A stretch of 55,000 bases of DNA from Prorocentrum cordatum (Eukaryota > Sar > Dinophyceae > Prorocentrales > Prorocentraceae): positions 382,374-437,373 of the forward strand of contig CAUYUJ010017804.1 in assembly GCA_963575745.1 (NCBI GenBank), written 5' to 3'. This document shows, in pieces, positions 32,831 to 43,737 of the stretch (positions are counted from its first letter, which is position 1; every line of letters starts with the position of its first letter). Under the pieces are notes generated by a model. It was not told the origin of the DNA. It saw nothing but the letters and a program-made list of their open reading frames with translations, and did not search any database. Position numbers and translations under genes: made by a program.

Positions 32831-34748
32831 TCCACCGACGGCCGCCATAGCGGACCCGGCAGCCCCCTAAACGACCAGACCGCGCCGTGCGCAATCAAAC
32901 ATAGGAGTTGGAAGCATAAGATGAGCTGTTCCCTTGCATGGCCTTGCCTGGGTTCTCTAGTCTTGATCCCTGCCTTCCTTTCTTAGGCTCCCCCGTCTTT
33001 TTCCTTGCTTCGGTTCCTCGGGTTCCCCGACATTCTCCAGCCATGCCAAGCAACGCCAAGCAAGGTCAGCCCATGCAAAGCAATGCCACACAATGCCATG
33101 TAGCGACAATCAATGCCAAGCAACGCCGAGCAGCACCAAACAATGTAAACCAATGCAAGGCACTGCCAAGCAATGCCAAACACTGCATCCATGCAACAAG
33201 AACATGTTCCAAATTGGTGTCGCGCCGGGTTCACTGGATTTGCCTGGACATGCGGGTGCCACTTGTATACTAGAACCACTCTCACGCTTCGCGCGTGGGT
33301 TCTACTCACACTTGCGGTACGTTGTGGAATCATCGGGTGCGCTCTCCCTCATCGACACCCGGGCACACTCATGCGCCGGTGTCCATGTGGAGCAGAATCG
33401 GTACAAGCCACCGCTGCTTGCTGGCAAAAAGCTGTATGCGGGCTGATCTGCAGGATGCGCAGAACGTGCCAAAGGAGGATGGAACGAGCAAGCTTTCGCC
33501 AAGGTCGTCGAGCGAACATGCGCCCGAGAAAAAAAAAAGGAGAGCGTTCCGGAACATGCTCGTGTCATTTGTTAGTTTCAATTCAAGAAGCTTGTTCTTT
33601 CCGCAACCATCGCAACCAGCAAGTAGCGGTACCTCCACGCGCTCTGGGACCGAGACATGCAAAGCAAAGCTGCCGCGCAGCGTGCAGCAAAGGAGCGCCT
33701 GACCAGCTATACTAAACACTCTCACACAAATGAAGAGGAGGAAAGGAGCCAGGGAAGGGCGCACAGCTCGCGCATGCGTACTAGACCCCAGACTTCGCCA
33801 GGAGCGCCCGCGAGCTGTCCCACGTGGGTGCGAAACGAGAAACCCGTGCGTGCGCAAGCCTACTGGTCCTTGCCAGCGGCACTCGCACAATTATCCTTCA
33901 CGGACAAGAGCGAAACAGAGGAGGGAAAATATAGAGGGGGGAAAGAGTAGGCAAGGGAGCGGGTAGCCTGCTTGCCAAAAGTGCAAGCCTAGGCAAGTGG
34001 CAACGGGAAACGGCATCGCGTTGAAAACCCCAATGGCCTCGAGCGGCCACTGCACAACATCCAACGAAACATGGGACGGGGGCAAGGAGGCTGGGAGAGG
34101 GCGGGCTGACGGATGCTAAAAGACTGAACAATCCACTGCGACGGCAATTCCTACAGGCGGATGCTAGAAGCTCGCTGCATAACAATCGCCCGCCCAGCGG
34201 GAGTTCCCGACACATGCGCGCATGCAACTACAGGCACCCAGAAGGAGGCCCACCGAGGGGCAGGAGGGGAAATAACATGCAGAACCAGATGGCAAGACCG
34301 CACCTCTCCTTAGCACGCCTATTCGTGGTGCTCCCGGCGGGAAACACCTCCTCCAAAGCGTGCCTCTCAGACCGCTCGTGGCTGTTCAGAGCATGGCCGG
34401 GCACAATGTAGTCGGTAGACCTACTGCTAAATCCTCTGCACTGAAAAGCGTCACTACTAGTGCCCAACATTCACCGACCAGCGGTGGGACGGACGGACGG
34501 ACCACCATCGGGCGATCCCACTACCGGGAGGGGTGGAAAATCACCGTGGCGCTACTTTACTGCACTCTGCAAAACTCAGCTCCCATCTCCGCCATGCCGG
34601 TGCGTCACGAGCATATTCGCACCAGTTCAGCGGCGCGGCTGTCAGCACAGCACCATATTCAGCGGCTCGCCAGCACACATTTCGTCACACCAACGCCTTT
34701 TCGGCCGGTTTGGCCGTCTGCCCTTCCAGGATCATGGTCTTCAGTGTC
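32831..34748. other. unassigned region; degenerate decamer repeat at 33040-33190
   Basis: 33040-33190 consists of variants of CAATGCCAAG (minisatellite-like). The remainder shows no domain on either strand. 33930-34120 has short palindromic words but no TIR pair that I can confirm. Confidence 0.4.
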
Positions 34749-35600
34749 TCACTGCGCTACTCTGCAAACCCATCGGTCGACAGGCAGTTGTGCAACTCGC
34801 GACGCAAACTTCCAAACTCTGCGGCGCCACACAGAACACCAGTCGTCGACGCCCAGCTGGATCATCTGGTCGTCCATGTAATGTGTGACTCGCTGTATCC
34901 ACTTCACCCATAGTTCGAGATGTTCGCCCTCGTCATTAACATCAGAGCACGCGCGTTGGTCTCCCATTGCCATCTGTTTCAAAATAGGGGTGCGTGATGT
35001 AGATGTTAGATGATGAAGACGAGGCAGAAAAAGACGAAACACTTCCTGCGTCAAGTTGCTGGCGACTCCGTCCAGACCCCAAGAGTCATTCGTAATATCC
35101 ACCTCTGGGTCCGCCGATCTTTGTACTCCATCGTCTTGGCCAAGACCCAACTCGAATAACCGAAACAGAACGTGGATGTGATAACGCTTTCGAATAGACG
35201 CAGCCGGTTCTTCGAAGAGAAATGTTCGTTTAACAACTCAACTTTGTGTACCAGTGCACCAGCAATGAGTTTCCAGCCTGTCGGACTCTGTGCCAGCAAC
35301 CTACCCAGATACTTGACATACCCGGCAGCGTTCCCGATCTCTATGTCGAGGTCATCCGCAATTTCACTTTTGGCTCGGCCACGGCCGGTTCCCACGGCAG
35401 CATTGGTGAGGACGTTTGCCATGTCGGGGTGCAGGAGACGACCGACGCCGCCAGCCACACGCAGCACATCAGATAACATTCTTTTAATTTTTACAAAAGG
35501 TGCCCCCGATTAGAAGTACGCCGTCCGCAAAGCGTAGATTGGTCAGCTGAAAGATCGATGTGTACTCCAATCAGTCCATATTTGTTCCTCTCACACTCCG
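34749..35600 (-). pseudogene. RT motif C and C-terminal region of RTE-like LINE
   Basis: LTNLRFADGVLLIGG (about 35550-35500) is the YADD block with Asp to Gly at the second aspartate. Downstream frames include YVKYLGRLLA (the YLG motif), RLRLFESVITSTFCFGYSSW (like the K-x-x-L...YG.E.W segment) and RTQRWILRMTLG, all in the family's usual order. Several frame changes. Confidence 0.75.
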
Positions 35601-35603
35601 GGT

Positions 35604-36107
35604 TCACAGCGCGAAACAAGTCTTCAGGCAGGGCATTGAGAAGCAGAGAACTAGAGGATCTCTACGTTTTGTGCTGCGGGTATTGTTGAAAGGTCGGCTC
35701 TCGACACCCGTGCGGTTGTGCGCGGATTGCCAAGAATACAGTTTTTGCAATAAAGATGAATATGCCGTCGGTACTCCTGGCCTGGCAAGAGCATTCCAAA
35801 CTCCGTGGTGTTCAACAGAATCAAAAACTTTCTGGTAGTTTATGGCTGCGAACAAAATGGGGATCTGGTAGTCACCAGCTTTCTCCTGGATCTGCTCTAC
35901 AACATGCAAGTGGTCCTCTGTGGAGAAGCCGCGTCTGAAGCCAGCTTGGTCCGCGATTTCTTGAGGCTCCAGATTTTTTACTAGCCGTCTGTATAAGAAG
36001 CGCGAGAAGAACTTGCACAACATCGGCATGATATGTATGGTCCGGTAGTTCTTCGGAAGGCGATCGTCTCCAGATCTCGAGATTACCGGAACCACTTCCT
36101 GCTTCAC
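35604..36107 (-). pseudogene. RT fingers/palm of RTE-like LINE
   Basis: 168 codons without a stop: LPKNYRTIHIMPMLCKFFSRFLYRRL, DQAGFRRGFSTEDHL, AAINYQKVFDSVEHHGVWNAL and KLYSWQSA (each quoted in part; key residues NYR, QAGFR, KVFDSV). Motif A has Asn (AINY) in place of Asp. Confidence 0.85.
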
Positions 36108-36670
36108 AGCAAAATGTGAGGTTCTGCATCACGCTTTCGGGCGTCATTGTAAACTTGGCCAACGATGGCAGAAGAACGCCGCCGCCATGAGAGCATCTCG
36201 CCAATCAGTCTGTGGCTGTATGGACAAGGATTGTTTTTCAACTCCTTGATGGCCTTCTGAACCTCATCGATCGTGTAATCTTCGAATATCTGGCAATGTC
36301 GTTTTGGCTTCCACCTCAAGCGCCAGCTCCACTGTACATTTGCTCGCATATAAATATTTGTAGAAGGTTGCACATGCATTGGCCATCTCCACGCGCGAAG
36401 TCGCAACCGCGTTTCCATCCAGCATGCTTGGGGTCAACCGTTCTGGACCGGCGATTTCAACGCTGGTATCTTGTCGGTGGCCTGCAGCTTCTCTTCATTC
36501 TTAAATAACTTCTGGATCGCCTTGCTGATTCCGGCTCTGTCGGCAGCACTGCCAGCAGGTAGCGCCCGTCTTTTCACGATCCGCTCTGAAATCGATTCGC
36601 GGAGGTCTTTAAGCTCCTTGCTGGCACGACTTGTGGTCGGGGTCGAACTGCTGACAGCGGCATCAACCAT
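36104..36670 (-). pseudogene. linker of RTE-like LINE
   Basis: YTIDEVQKAIKELKNNPCP (36300-36240) corresponds to the (F)T-x-x-E(V)-x-x-A(I)-x-x-L-K block that precedes the RT fingers; the following G-x-D is degenerate (PYSHRLIGEML). A charged Lys/Glu-rich helix lies upstream (36434-36670). Confidence 0.65.
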
Positions 36671-37230
36671 GCCATGGTTGAGGCCGAGCGGGTCTCCAGC
36701 AACTGAGCCTGCGCAGCCACCGTATTTTCCGTAGTGGGGTCAACCACCAATGAACTTCCCACGGAAGGTTGACACTTATCTTGATCGACGGTTTTCCGAT
36801 CGACCCGGCGCTCCGGCGCTTACTCGGTTCAGTGTCCCGCTTTTCGTTGTCTGGGGGCCCCGACGGATGCGCAGGGAAATTGAACACGATCTTCACAACC
36901 CGGTGATGTGAATTCATATCAAGATCCGGAACGGCGCCGCAATATCTCGCACACTTCCAGGACGACCGATTAGCTATAATGAAATCTATCAGCCGTTGCT
37001 GTTTCTTCGATCCCGTGTGCGTTGCCCGCCCGCTTGGTGGTTTGGGGGAAAACGTGTTGCAGAAAATCAGCTGCTCGAGAGAAGCCCACTGTTTCAACCA
37101 TTGCCCTCGCGAATTCTCACATCGAAGCCCATATTATCCAATACTCTTGGCGTCATCCGTCTCAAGTCGGCAGCCGACCTCCGCGTTGAAACCTCCAGCC
37201 AATATGAATATGTGCTGTCTCTGTTCAGCT
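36663..37230 (-). pseudogene. AP endonuclease 3' half of RTE-like LINE
   Basis: IFILAGGFNAEVG (about 37209-37171; GDFN with Asp to Gly), LIFCNTFSP, QQRLIDFIIANR (the R-x-IDY/F block), and DLDMNSHHRVVKI (SDH changed to SHH). The order and spacing match the second half of an exonuclease-endonuclease-phosphatase domain. Confidence 0.78.
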
Positions 37231-37280
37231 TCCATCTTGATCTCAGACCAGCGGTGGGAGAAGCACGGAAGTTGGCATCG

Positions 37281-38354
37281 CCGTGAAGTTGCGAGGATGT
37301 CTGAGGCGGTCGCATGCTGGGAGAGGAGGGCCGGGGGCACAGGAGACGGGGAGGGGGAACTCTGCTGGACTGCCCAGGGGAGGTGGCAGGAGGGGAGGGC
37401 GCAGCACGCTCTGGCGGGCATGTTGCGGGGCACGGTTGAGGGCCTGCCGGGGCATCTCTGCGATGCCGGTGCTAAGTCAAGGAGGGGGAAGCGGGGGGGG
37501 GGGGAGGGGGAGGGGAGGGGAGGAGGAGCAGCAGCAGCGTCCTTGGTGAAATAGGCGATCATCGCGAAGGCGGTAACGATTCCGGTAAGAAGACTACGAG
37601 GGCGACCTGTCAGCGTTTGCCCGGTCGCACGTGCTGTCTGGGGCGACGGCGGCAACGAGAACCTCGCACCCGCTGTCCGATTCATCTCTCCTCATCCTTT
37701 TCCATCACTCCCTCCCTCCCTCCGTCTCCCTTCCCTCTATCCCTCCCTTCCCCCTCCTCCCCCTTTCTGATCACCCCTCCCCCTCTCTCCCTGTTCACCC
37801 TTCCTCCCTCTCTCCACCTGTTCACCCCTCCTCCCGTATCCTCCCTTCCTCGCCTCTCCTCCCCTCCCTCTCTCCCTCCACCCGTCCCCTTCCTTCTGCT
37901 GCTGCTTGTGGTGGTCGAAGAAGCAGTGGCGCTGGGCCGGGAGGAGGAGGTCGCAGGGCCCACGCGCGAGGAGCCGAAGGAGGAGGGGGAGGAGGAGGAG
38001 GAGGAGGAGGAGGAGGAGGAGGAGGAGGAGGAGGAAGAGGAGGCGGCGCTGAGGAGGGGGAACGGCTAGGCGCACCCATCGTGAGGCCACGGGGACATCA
38101 GACTAAGAGCTGGCTGGTCGGCGATGACGGAGTAAGAGCTGGCTGGGCGGCGATGACGGCGGAGAAGAGCCCGAGATCCAAACTCATGGCCCTCCTCCGC
38201 CTCCTCCCTCTCCCTCCTCCTCCTCCTCCTCCTTGAATGCTACTCGCCCTCCTTCCCTGAAGTTGCCTGGAAGCTATCCCGCCCCGTCCGCGTGCTGATT
38301 TCTACACACAAGATTGCGAACATTGTTCTCTTACGTTTGAATTTAATATTGTCT
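37281..38354. other. microsatellite-rich unassigned region
   Basis: Pyrimidine tract CCCTCC/TCCC at 37690-37885, GGA tract at 37978-38045, TCC tract at 38195-38235, and a G run at 37490-37505. Short direct repeat AAGAGCTGGCTGG(T/G)CGGCGATGACGG at about 38105 and 38128. No gene recognised. Confidence 0.5.
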
Positions 38355-38960
38355 TCGGTGTTTCAAAACTGTGCTCCAGCTCCAGCGTGGGCCTCATTTT
38401 CGGATCGGCGCTTTGCTCCAGTCGTTCAGAATGGCGTTCTCGCCCCAGCGCAGGCCGCTTCTCTGGATCCAAGTCTTGCTTCATTGTAATTCCCCCCCTC
38501 CCTGCCCCTGTTCCGCCTTCCCCTGGTCCTCCTGCTCTTCCCGCTCCTTCCACTCCAGTTCCTGCTGCTGCTGCTGCTGCTCGTCTCGCCCGAGCGCGGG
38601 CCACTGTTCTGAATCCGAATATTTCTTCATCGTTGTCGCCCCGTTCGTTTCCCCTCCTCCGCCTTCCCCTGGTCCTCCTTTTTCTCCCGATCTTTCCGCT
38701 TCAATTCCTGCTGCTGCCGTTCGTTCTCATCCTGTTCCTCCCGCTCATCCCCCTGCTCACCCGCCACCTCCCCCTCCTGTGCACGCAGCTCCCTTGTTTC
38801 CGATTGCGCACGACACGAAGTGGTCTTTCCGTGGGAGTCGCAGGTCGGCTGGGACAAGCGCCCGCGGATAGAGAAAATTCAGCGCCATGGGAAGGCATGG
38901 GAGGGAGGGACTGGATGTCAGACGAGGCGCGAGCGCACTTAGCGTATCCTACCCCATCTC
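38355..38960 (+). repeat. dispersed repeat family D, copy 2
   Basis: Head: GTTTCAAAACTGTGCTCC, CGTGGGCCTCATTTTCGG and CAGAATGGCGTTCTCGCC. Variable core of TCC/TGC. Tail: CGGATAGAGAAAAT, CAGCGCCATGGGAAGG, GGATGTCAGA and GCACTTAGCG. It aligns along its full length with 1070-1550 and 50070-50612. Confidence 0.8.
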
Positions 38961-39461
38961 CTATGTCTTCTTCCTCCTCTTCCTCCGCCTACTACTCCTC
39001 CTCCTCCTCCTCCTCCTCTTCTTCTTCTTCTTCTTCTTCTCAACGTCTCTTGTCTCCACCGTCTGATGCACCAAACAAATCACATTCGTGCTGATGGTTC
39101 ACATAGCTATGAGCCTGCATTTGCCGCAAACGTGCACGCCTTCGCCCCGGCATCCATCATCCACCTCTGGTGCTTCAGGCAATGCCCCCCTGCCTGGTGG
39201 CGATAATTAAGCAGACAGTCGCGCGCAACCCGCAGCAGCGCTGGACGAGGGGCCAACGCTAAGGATCCTGCGAAAAATGCCCGGCACTTGCCGGTCCTGG
39301 CCACGGTCGCGTCGGGGTTCGAACTGCCTTTCGAGAAGCTGCGGGTATTGAGCGCACCGCGAGGCGGAGCCTTCCACCCTCGGCGGCTGCAGCCGGGGCG
39401 GAGGGCCCAGGGGGAGCGCGATCGCTCCGGTCTTCAACGAAGCTCCCGGGCGAATGCGTGG
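38961..39461. other. unassigned with TCC/TTC tract
   Basis: TCC then TTC repeats at 38990-39040; nothing recognised after that. Confidence 0.45.
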
Positions 39462-39650
39462 ACCGCGGGTTCGTGTCGTGTCGACACTGGAGCTGGTTCC
39501 TGACACCGCAGGGATCGCTCAACCTTCAAAGGTCGGCCGTTCCCGAAACGTAAGATCGTCAAATATCGACCGACCCTGGTCGCTGGCGGCGTCCAACGTT
39601 GAATGCCGGCGCTGGGGTCGCCGCCTGTCGACACCACGCGAACCCACCGC
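39462..39650. mobile_element. short TIR element family E, copy 1
   Basis: Imperfect TIRs: left CCGCGGGTTCGTGTCGTG followed by TCGACA; right, inverted, GCGGTGGGTTCGCGTGG followed by TGTCGACA. Interior blocks (GGGGATCGCT-like, GGCCGTT, GGCGGCGT(C/T)CAACxTTGAA) are shared with 41100-41275 and 41738-41935. Non-coding; MITE-like. Confidence 0.7.
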
Positions 39651-40798
39651 AATGCCGCCCTCGGGCACTCCAGCCCTGTTGGCTCCGCCGACACCCATCG
39701 GAAGCGCAGAGAGCCGCAGGGAGGTTCTGGAAGGCATGGCCGAAGAGAGGCCGTGCCATGTCGTGGGCGTGCGGTGAACAGGCAGGCGGCGATCCGCTGA
39801 GAGCGGCGATCTGGATTTTGCTGTTTCTTCCTCCTCCTCCTCCTCATCATCCGTCCCTCTGCAGCGTCGCGGCCTTGCGCGATCCTCTCTGCCTGGGTCA
39901 GGGGCTGCCGCAAGCAAGCCGCGGGGGTATGTATAGTACAATTCGACGATGGCGCTGATTTGTTGCAGGGTCGCTCTCGAGCTCTGGAAGATAGCGCGAC
40001 AGCTCCATCTAGAAGGCGGGAGGGCCTGCACGAGCAAGCCAAACCAGGGCAGGACCGACGTGACCTGCGATACTGTGAGAAACGTCGAGGCAAGCCTCCC
40101 GCCAGGAAGTAGATATCGCGCCGCAGTGCGCGATTGTGATTTGCTTTTTGAGGGAGGAGAGCGGAGAACGACCAGGAGGCTCCAACAGCCCACGCCAGGG
40201 ATAAGAGCCCAAGAAAGGATGCTCTCGGCGACCAATGGTCCATGGAAAACAAAAGTTTTGTCAATGGTACGGGTGCCATGCTCAAGGTCGATGAAGTATG
40301 ATGGGACGGCGTAGAAGTGCATGAATTAGGTATGGCGACGTATGGACGCGATAAATGGTGCCATCGGTGGTCCTCACCTCCAGTTGGCGTCCCAGGCCGC
40401 GAAGAGGACGACGCGTCGCTGAGACTTCTCTGCAGCCGTCTTCCTTGCACCACCGGAAGTCGAACGCGCCAAGACCGAGCCGAGTTCCGCGGGTAGCCCC
40501 CTGGACATAGGGACCAAAACAAGGGGTCCTGCCACAGCGGGTCAGTCGCGTCTGTGCGCTGGGCAACGTCCAGGGACCGTAGGCTTGTCCACTCAGCGTC
40601 AGAGGACCGCAGCTACGTATGCATAGTGTGTCGCTCCGCTGCGCGGGGCGGGAAGCTCGGAGAGGATCGGGACATTCACGCCTCGGGACCGCGAAGTGGA
40701 CAGCGTGTCGCTCCAAAGCGCAGTGGGCCCAAACCGGCGGAGCGATGCGTTATCCAAAAGTTCCCGACCGTAAGTCATTGCGACTGGCGCACATACGG
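39651..40798. other. unassigned sequence
   Basis: Open frames on the minus strand (to 362 codons) run across a TIR element and have no recognisable domain, so they are not accepted. A TCC run is at 39826-39845. Confidence 0.35.
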
Positions 40799-40978
40799 TT
40801 AAGTCGGGCGTGCCCCCCTACAGGGGGATTTTGGGCGAAAAATAAGAAATAGTAGAAACATACCCCCAAAATATACAAATACATTCAAAAAATAAAACAA
40901 AATAAAACAAAATCGTCCCCAGACTATGTTTTGACTATTTTGGCATGTTACCCCTGTAGAGGGACACGCCCGACTTAA
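40799..40978. mobile_element. 180-bp MITE with 28-bp TIRs and 8-bp target duplication
   Basis: Left end TTAAGTCGGGCGTGCCCC..., right end (inverted) TTAAGTCGGGCGTGTCCC...; 26 of the first 28 bases agree, through CTACAGGGG. The flanks carry a perfect direct repeat ACATACGG at 40791-40798 and 40979-40986. The interior is very AT-rich against GC-rich surroundings and has no coding capacity. 8-bp duplications are known for hAT and P superfamilies, but the TTAA-starting ends do not fit the usual hAT ends, so superfamily is open. Confidence 0.92.
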
Positions 40979-41099
40979 ACATACGGAGGAACTGCGTGCC
41001 AGGTACGCCCAGTACTGCCACAGGCCCGACGTGAGGCACGGCGCTGGTGAGCTCAGCCCGCAAAAGACGGCCTCCCACACGATCTGGTGCGCGCAATTA

Positions 41100-41275
41100 C
41101 CGCGGGTTCGTGCCGTGTCGACCCCAGCGCTTGTTTTCCCACACCGCGGGGATCGCTCAGACTTGAACGATCGGCCGTTTCAGAAGCGCCAGATCGTTCA
41201 ACGATGGGCCGATTCTGGGCCACGGGCGGCGTTCAACCTGAAACGCCCGCGCTGGGGCCGCCAGGTGACCCTACC
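41100..41275. mobile_element. short TIR element family E, copy 2
   Basis: Left end CCGCGGGTTCGTGCCGTG then TCGACC; interior CGCGGGGATCGCTCAGACTT, CGGCCGTTTC and GGCGGCGTTCAACCTGAAA match copies 1 and 3. The right TIR is eroded. Confidence 0.65.
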
Positions 41276-41737
41276 AAACATCGCTGCGGTCGCCGCCAAA
41301 AGGGAGGTCGAAATCCCAGAAGTACGTTTGAGAGGCAGGCCGTGAAGCGTAGCCGCGATTAACAAGCGAGAACACACTGGGCCGCTCGCGGATCGGGCCC
41401 GCACGGCGACCTGCGGCTCGAGCCTGACAATCCAGACCCAACACAATGTCTAGAAAAGAATGGCCCTTGCAATTCCATTGTGGACCCGATCACTCCATAG
41501 CACTACAAAACCTCCAGTCCCGCAAATGAGACAAGAAGCGAGGTGCTTGGAGTGCGAGCTCTGACAATAGAGGGGGCTCTTTTAAATTTATTTCTTAAAC
41601 AAACTACAGATGCAATCCTGTGAGTACTACGCTTCCAGCCGCTTCGGAGCGAAGATTGTGCCAGAGTGGACCAAAGACTCGTGGCTGCAGCTGCACGCAA
41701 AGACCTGACGGGGCGTGCAGGAGACCACGAAGTCGGG
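41276..41737. other. unassigned sequence
   Basis: Between two family E copies. No gene or further repeat recognised. Confidence 0.4.
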
Positions 41738-41935
41738 CACGGTCGATTCCTGTCGTGGCGACCTGCGCGAGGGCTTCTGAAACCGCGCGCGTGGATTGCT
41801 GAACCTTGAACGATCGCAGCTTCCCGATAGCGACGATGGCTCGACCGATGCAGGGCCACCGGGGGCGTTCAACCTTGAGCGTCCGCGCTGAGGTCGCCGA
41901 CGCGTCGACACGACGCAAACCTGCGGTACACGGTC
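41738..41935. mobile_element. short TIR element family E, copy 3
   Basis: The right end inverted reads CCGCAGGTTTGCGTCGTG then TCGACG, matching the family's left TIR; interior GGGGGCGTTCAACCTTGA and CCGCGCTGAGGTCGCC are shared. The left TIR is eroded. Confidence 0.65.
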
Positions 41936-42005
41936 GTTGCGAGCCGTGATGGGAGCAGTTCCTGCGAGCTGCGAACGGCGTCTCAAGAATGCAAGTCACA
42001 CCTAC

Positions 42006-42195
42006 GTGTCCCCCGCGCCCACGCCCTCACCGACCCTCGCGCCCACCGCCGTGCCCACGGCAGCCGCGCCCGCGCCCACGCCAACGAGCATGCCCACGCC
42101 GATTCCGACGCGGGCACCCGCGCCGGCGCAATCTGCCGCGCCGACGCCGTCGCTGACCATGTGCCCGACTCAGGGCTCTAAATCGACGACGACGA
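42006..42195 (+). repeat. Pro/Thr-rich duplicated segment, copy 1
   Basis: About 190 bases nearly identical to 43163-43337. On plus both read as a Pro/Thr/Ala-rich, mucin-like peptide (SPAPTPSPTLAPTAVPT ...). Both copies lead into ACG/GAC microsatellites. Confidence 0.8.
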
Positions 42196-43038
42196 CGACG
42201 ACCATCACCACCACGGCGGCAACGACGAGGAAGAGGACGAAGAGGAGCAGGACCAGAAGGACGCGAAGGATGAGGGTGGCGACAAACGAAAAGGAAGAGG
42301 AGGCAGAATCAGGAGAAGGACGAGGGTGAGGAAGATTATTGGAGAAAGAGGAGAAAGGGAGAGGGGAAAGGAAGAAGGGAGAAGGACGGAGCGGGGCGAG
42401 GGAGGGAAGAAGGAAGAGAATGGAGCGAGGATAAGAAAATAAGAAAGAAATAAAGAAAGAAAGGGAAGAGAAGGCCGAGGAGGGAGGACGAAGAACCGAC
42501 GAGAGGAGTAGGCGGCAGGAGGGGGCAGGAGGAGGGGGAACCAGGAGAGGCGGGAGAGGTGAGGCGAAGTGAGGACGACGAGGAGGAATGGAGGGGAAAC
42601 AGGAAGAAGGAAGAAAGAAAGAGAGGAGGGAGGGCAGAAAGGGGAGGAACATGGAGGGACACCCGGAAAGGGGATAGGGAGCAGCGAGAGGCGCAGAGCA
42701 TCTCCCAGCCTGCTCCTGCACACACAGGTCGGCACCACAGGCCGACCTGGTCGATCGCCCGGGGCCCTGGAGGGAATGGGGCCCCGAGGTCGTTCGGCCA
42801 GAAGCGGGATCCCGAACGAAACCCTCACTGCTTGAGGCCACTCGCCCTCGGGGCCCCGCCCCCCAGCCGGGTCGGGCGAAAGAGGCGGGGGCAGCAGATG
42901 GGAGACCAGAGGATGGGAGACTAGTGAATGGGAGACCAGCGACTGGGGTAGCAACAGGGAGGGGGTAGCAAGTGGGAGATCAGCGAATCAGCCGACGTCG
43001 CCGACGTTCCTGGCTCCCCATCGGCGCCAGAGGCGCCA
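42196..43038. other. purine-rich unassigned region
   Basis: AG-rich from 42230 to 42660. At 42890-43000 the phrase GGGAGACCAG/GGGAGATCAG recurs five times about 15 bases apart. No gene recognised. Confidence 0.45.
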
Positions 43039-43370
43039 GTGCATCGAGGCAGGCGCTTGCCGGCGGGGACGAAGCAGGCGGCACGCCGCAACTTTCGCAC
43101 CCCGCCCTTCCCCGACCCTCCCCCGGTGTCGCCCGACGTCGCGCCGACCCGCTCGCCCGCCCGCGTGCCCCCCGCGCCCACGCCCTCGCCGACCCTCGCG
43201 CCCACCGCCGTGCCGACGGCAGCCCCGCCCACGCCCGCGCCGACGCCGACTCCGACGCGGGCACCCGCGCCAGCGCAATCTGCCGCGCCGACGCCGTCGC
43301 CGACCATGGGCCGGGCTCAGGGCTCTGAATCGACGACGGCACCCACGACGAAACGACGACGACGACGAGT

Positions 43371-43441
<71 letters not shown>

Positions 43442-43450
43442 TACGACCAA

Positions 43451-43487
<37 letters not shown>

Positions 43488-43562
43488 AACGACGACGGCG
43501 AAACGACGACGACGACGAAACGACGACGACGACGACGAAACGACGACGACGACGAGTGCGAC

Positions 43563-43597
<35 letters not shown>

Positions 43598-43737
43598 AAC
43601 GAAACGTTGACGAATTGACGATGACGAAGCGACGACGAGACGACGACGCAGCGAAGGCGAGGGCCGCAATTCGAAGTAGAGCCGCACTCCATGCACGAAT
43701 CTGTCTGAATTTTGAAGACGCATGTGCGCGGCGCTAA
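43039..43737 (+). CDS. hypothetical Pro/Thr-rich then Arg-rich frame (doubtful)
   Basis: 232 codons: a Pro/Thr/Ala-rich segment (copy 2 of the duplicated block) followed by poly-Arg/Asp produced by the CGA microsatellite, then a short tail (LHARICLNFEDACARR). The proline-rich part could be exonic; the rest is a repeat artefact. Function unknown. Confidence 0.2.
43163..43337 (+). repeat. Pro/Thr-rich duplicated segment, copy 2
   Basis: Direct copy of 42006-42195, offset about 1158 bases. Differences include a 6-12 base deletion that keeps the frame. Encodes PAPTPSPTLAPTAVPTAAPP and TPTRAPAPAQSAAPTPSPTM. Confidence 0.8.
43340..43665. repeat. (CGA)n microsatellite
   Basis: ACG/CGA tract with AAACGA interruptions. 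Confidence 0.95.

Larger units (their letters stand above)
34749..37280 (-). mobile_element. RTE-like LINE, 5'-truncated, catalytically dead
   Basis: Minus-strand order: AP endonuclease 3' half (37280-36663), linker (36670-36104), RT (36107-35500), C-terminal region (35479-34749). The RT is of the RTE/jockey-like type (NYRTI ... DQAGFRRGFSTEDHL ... AINYQKVFDSVEHHGVW). It lacks ORF1 and the endonuclease N-terminus, and stops and frame changes separate segments. Each of four catalytic positions that can be checked is substituted. Confidence 0.85.

Noticed and set aside
39434-40522. 362-codon minus-strand frame
   Set aside because: Crosses a TIR element and has no domain; overlapping alternatives in other frames.
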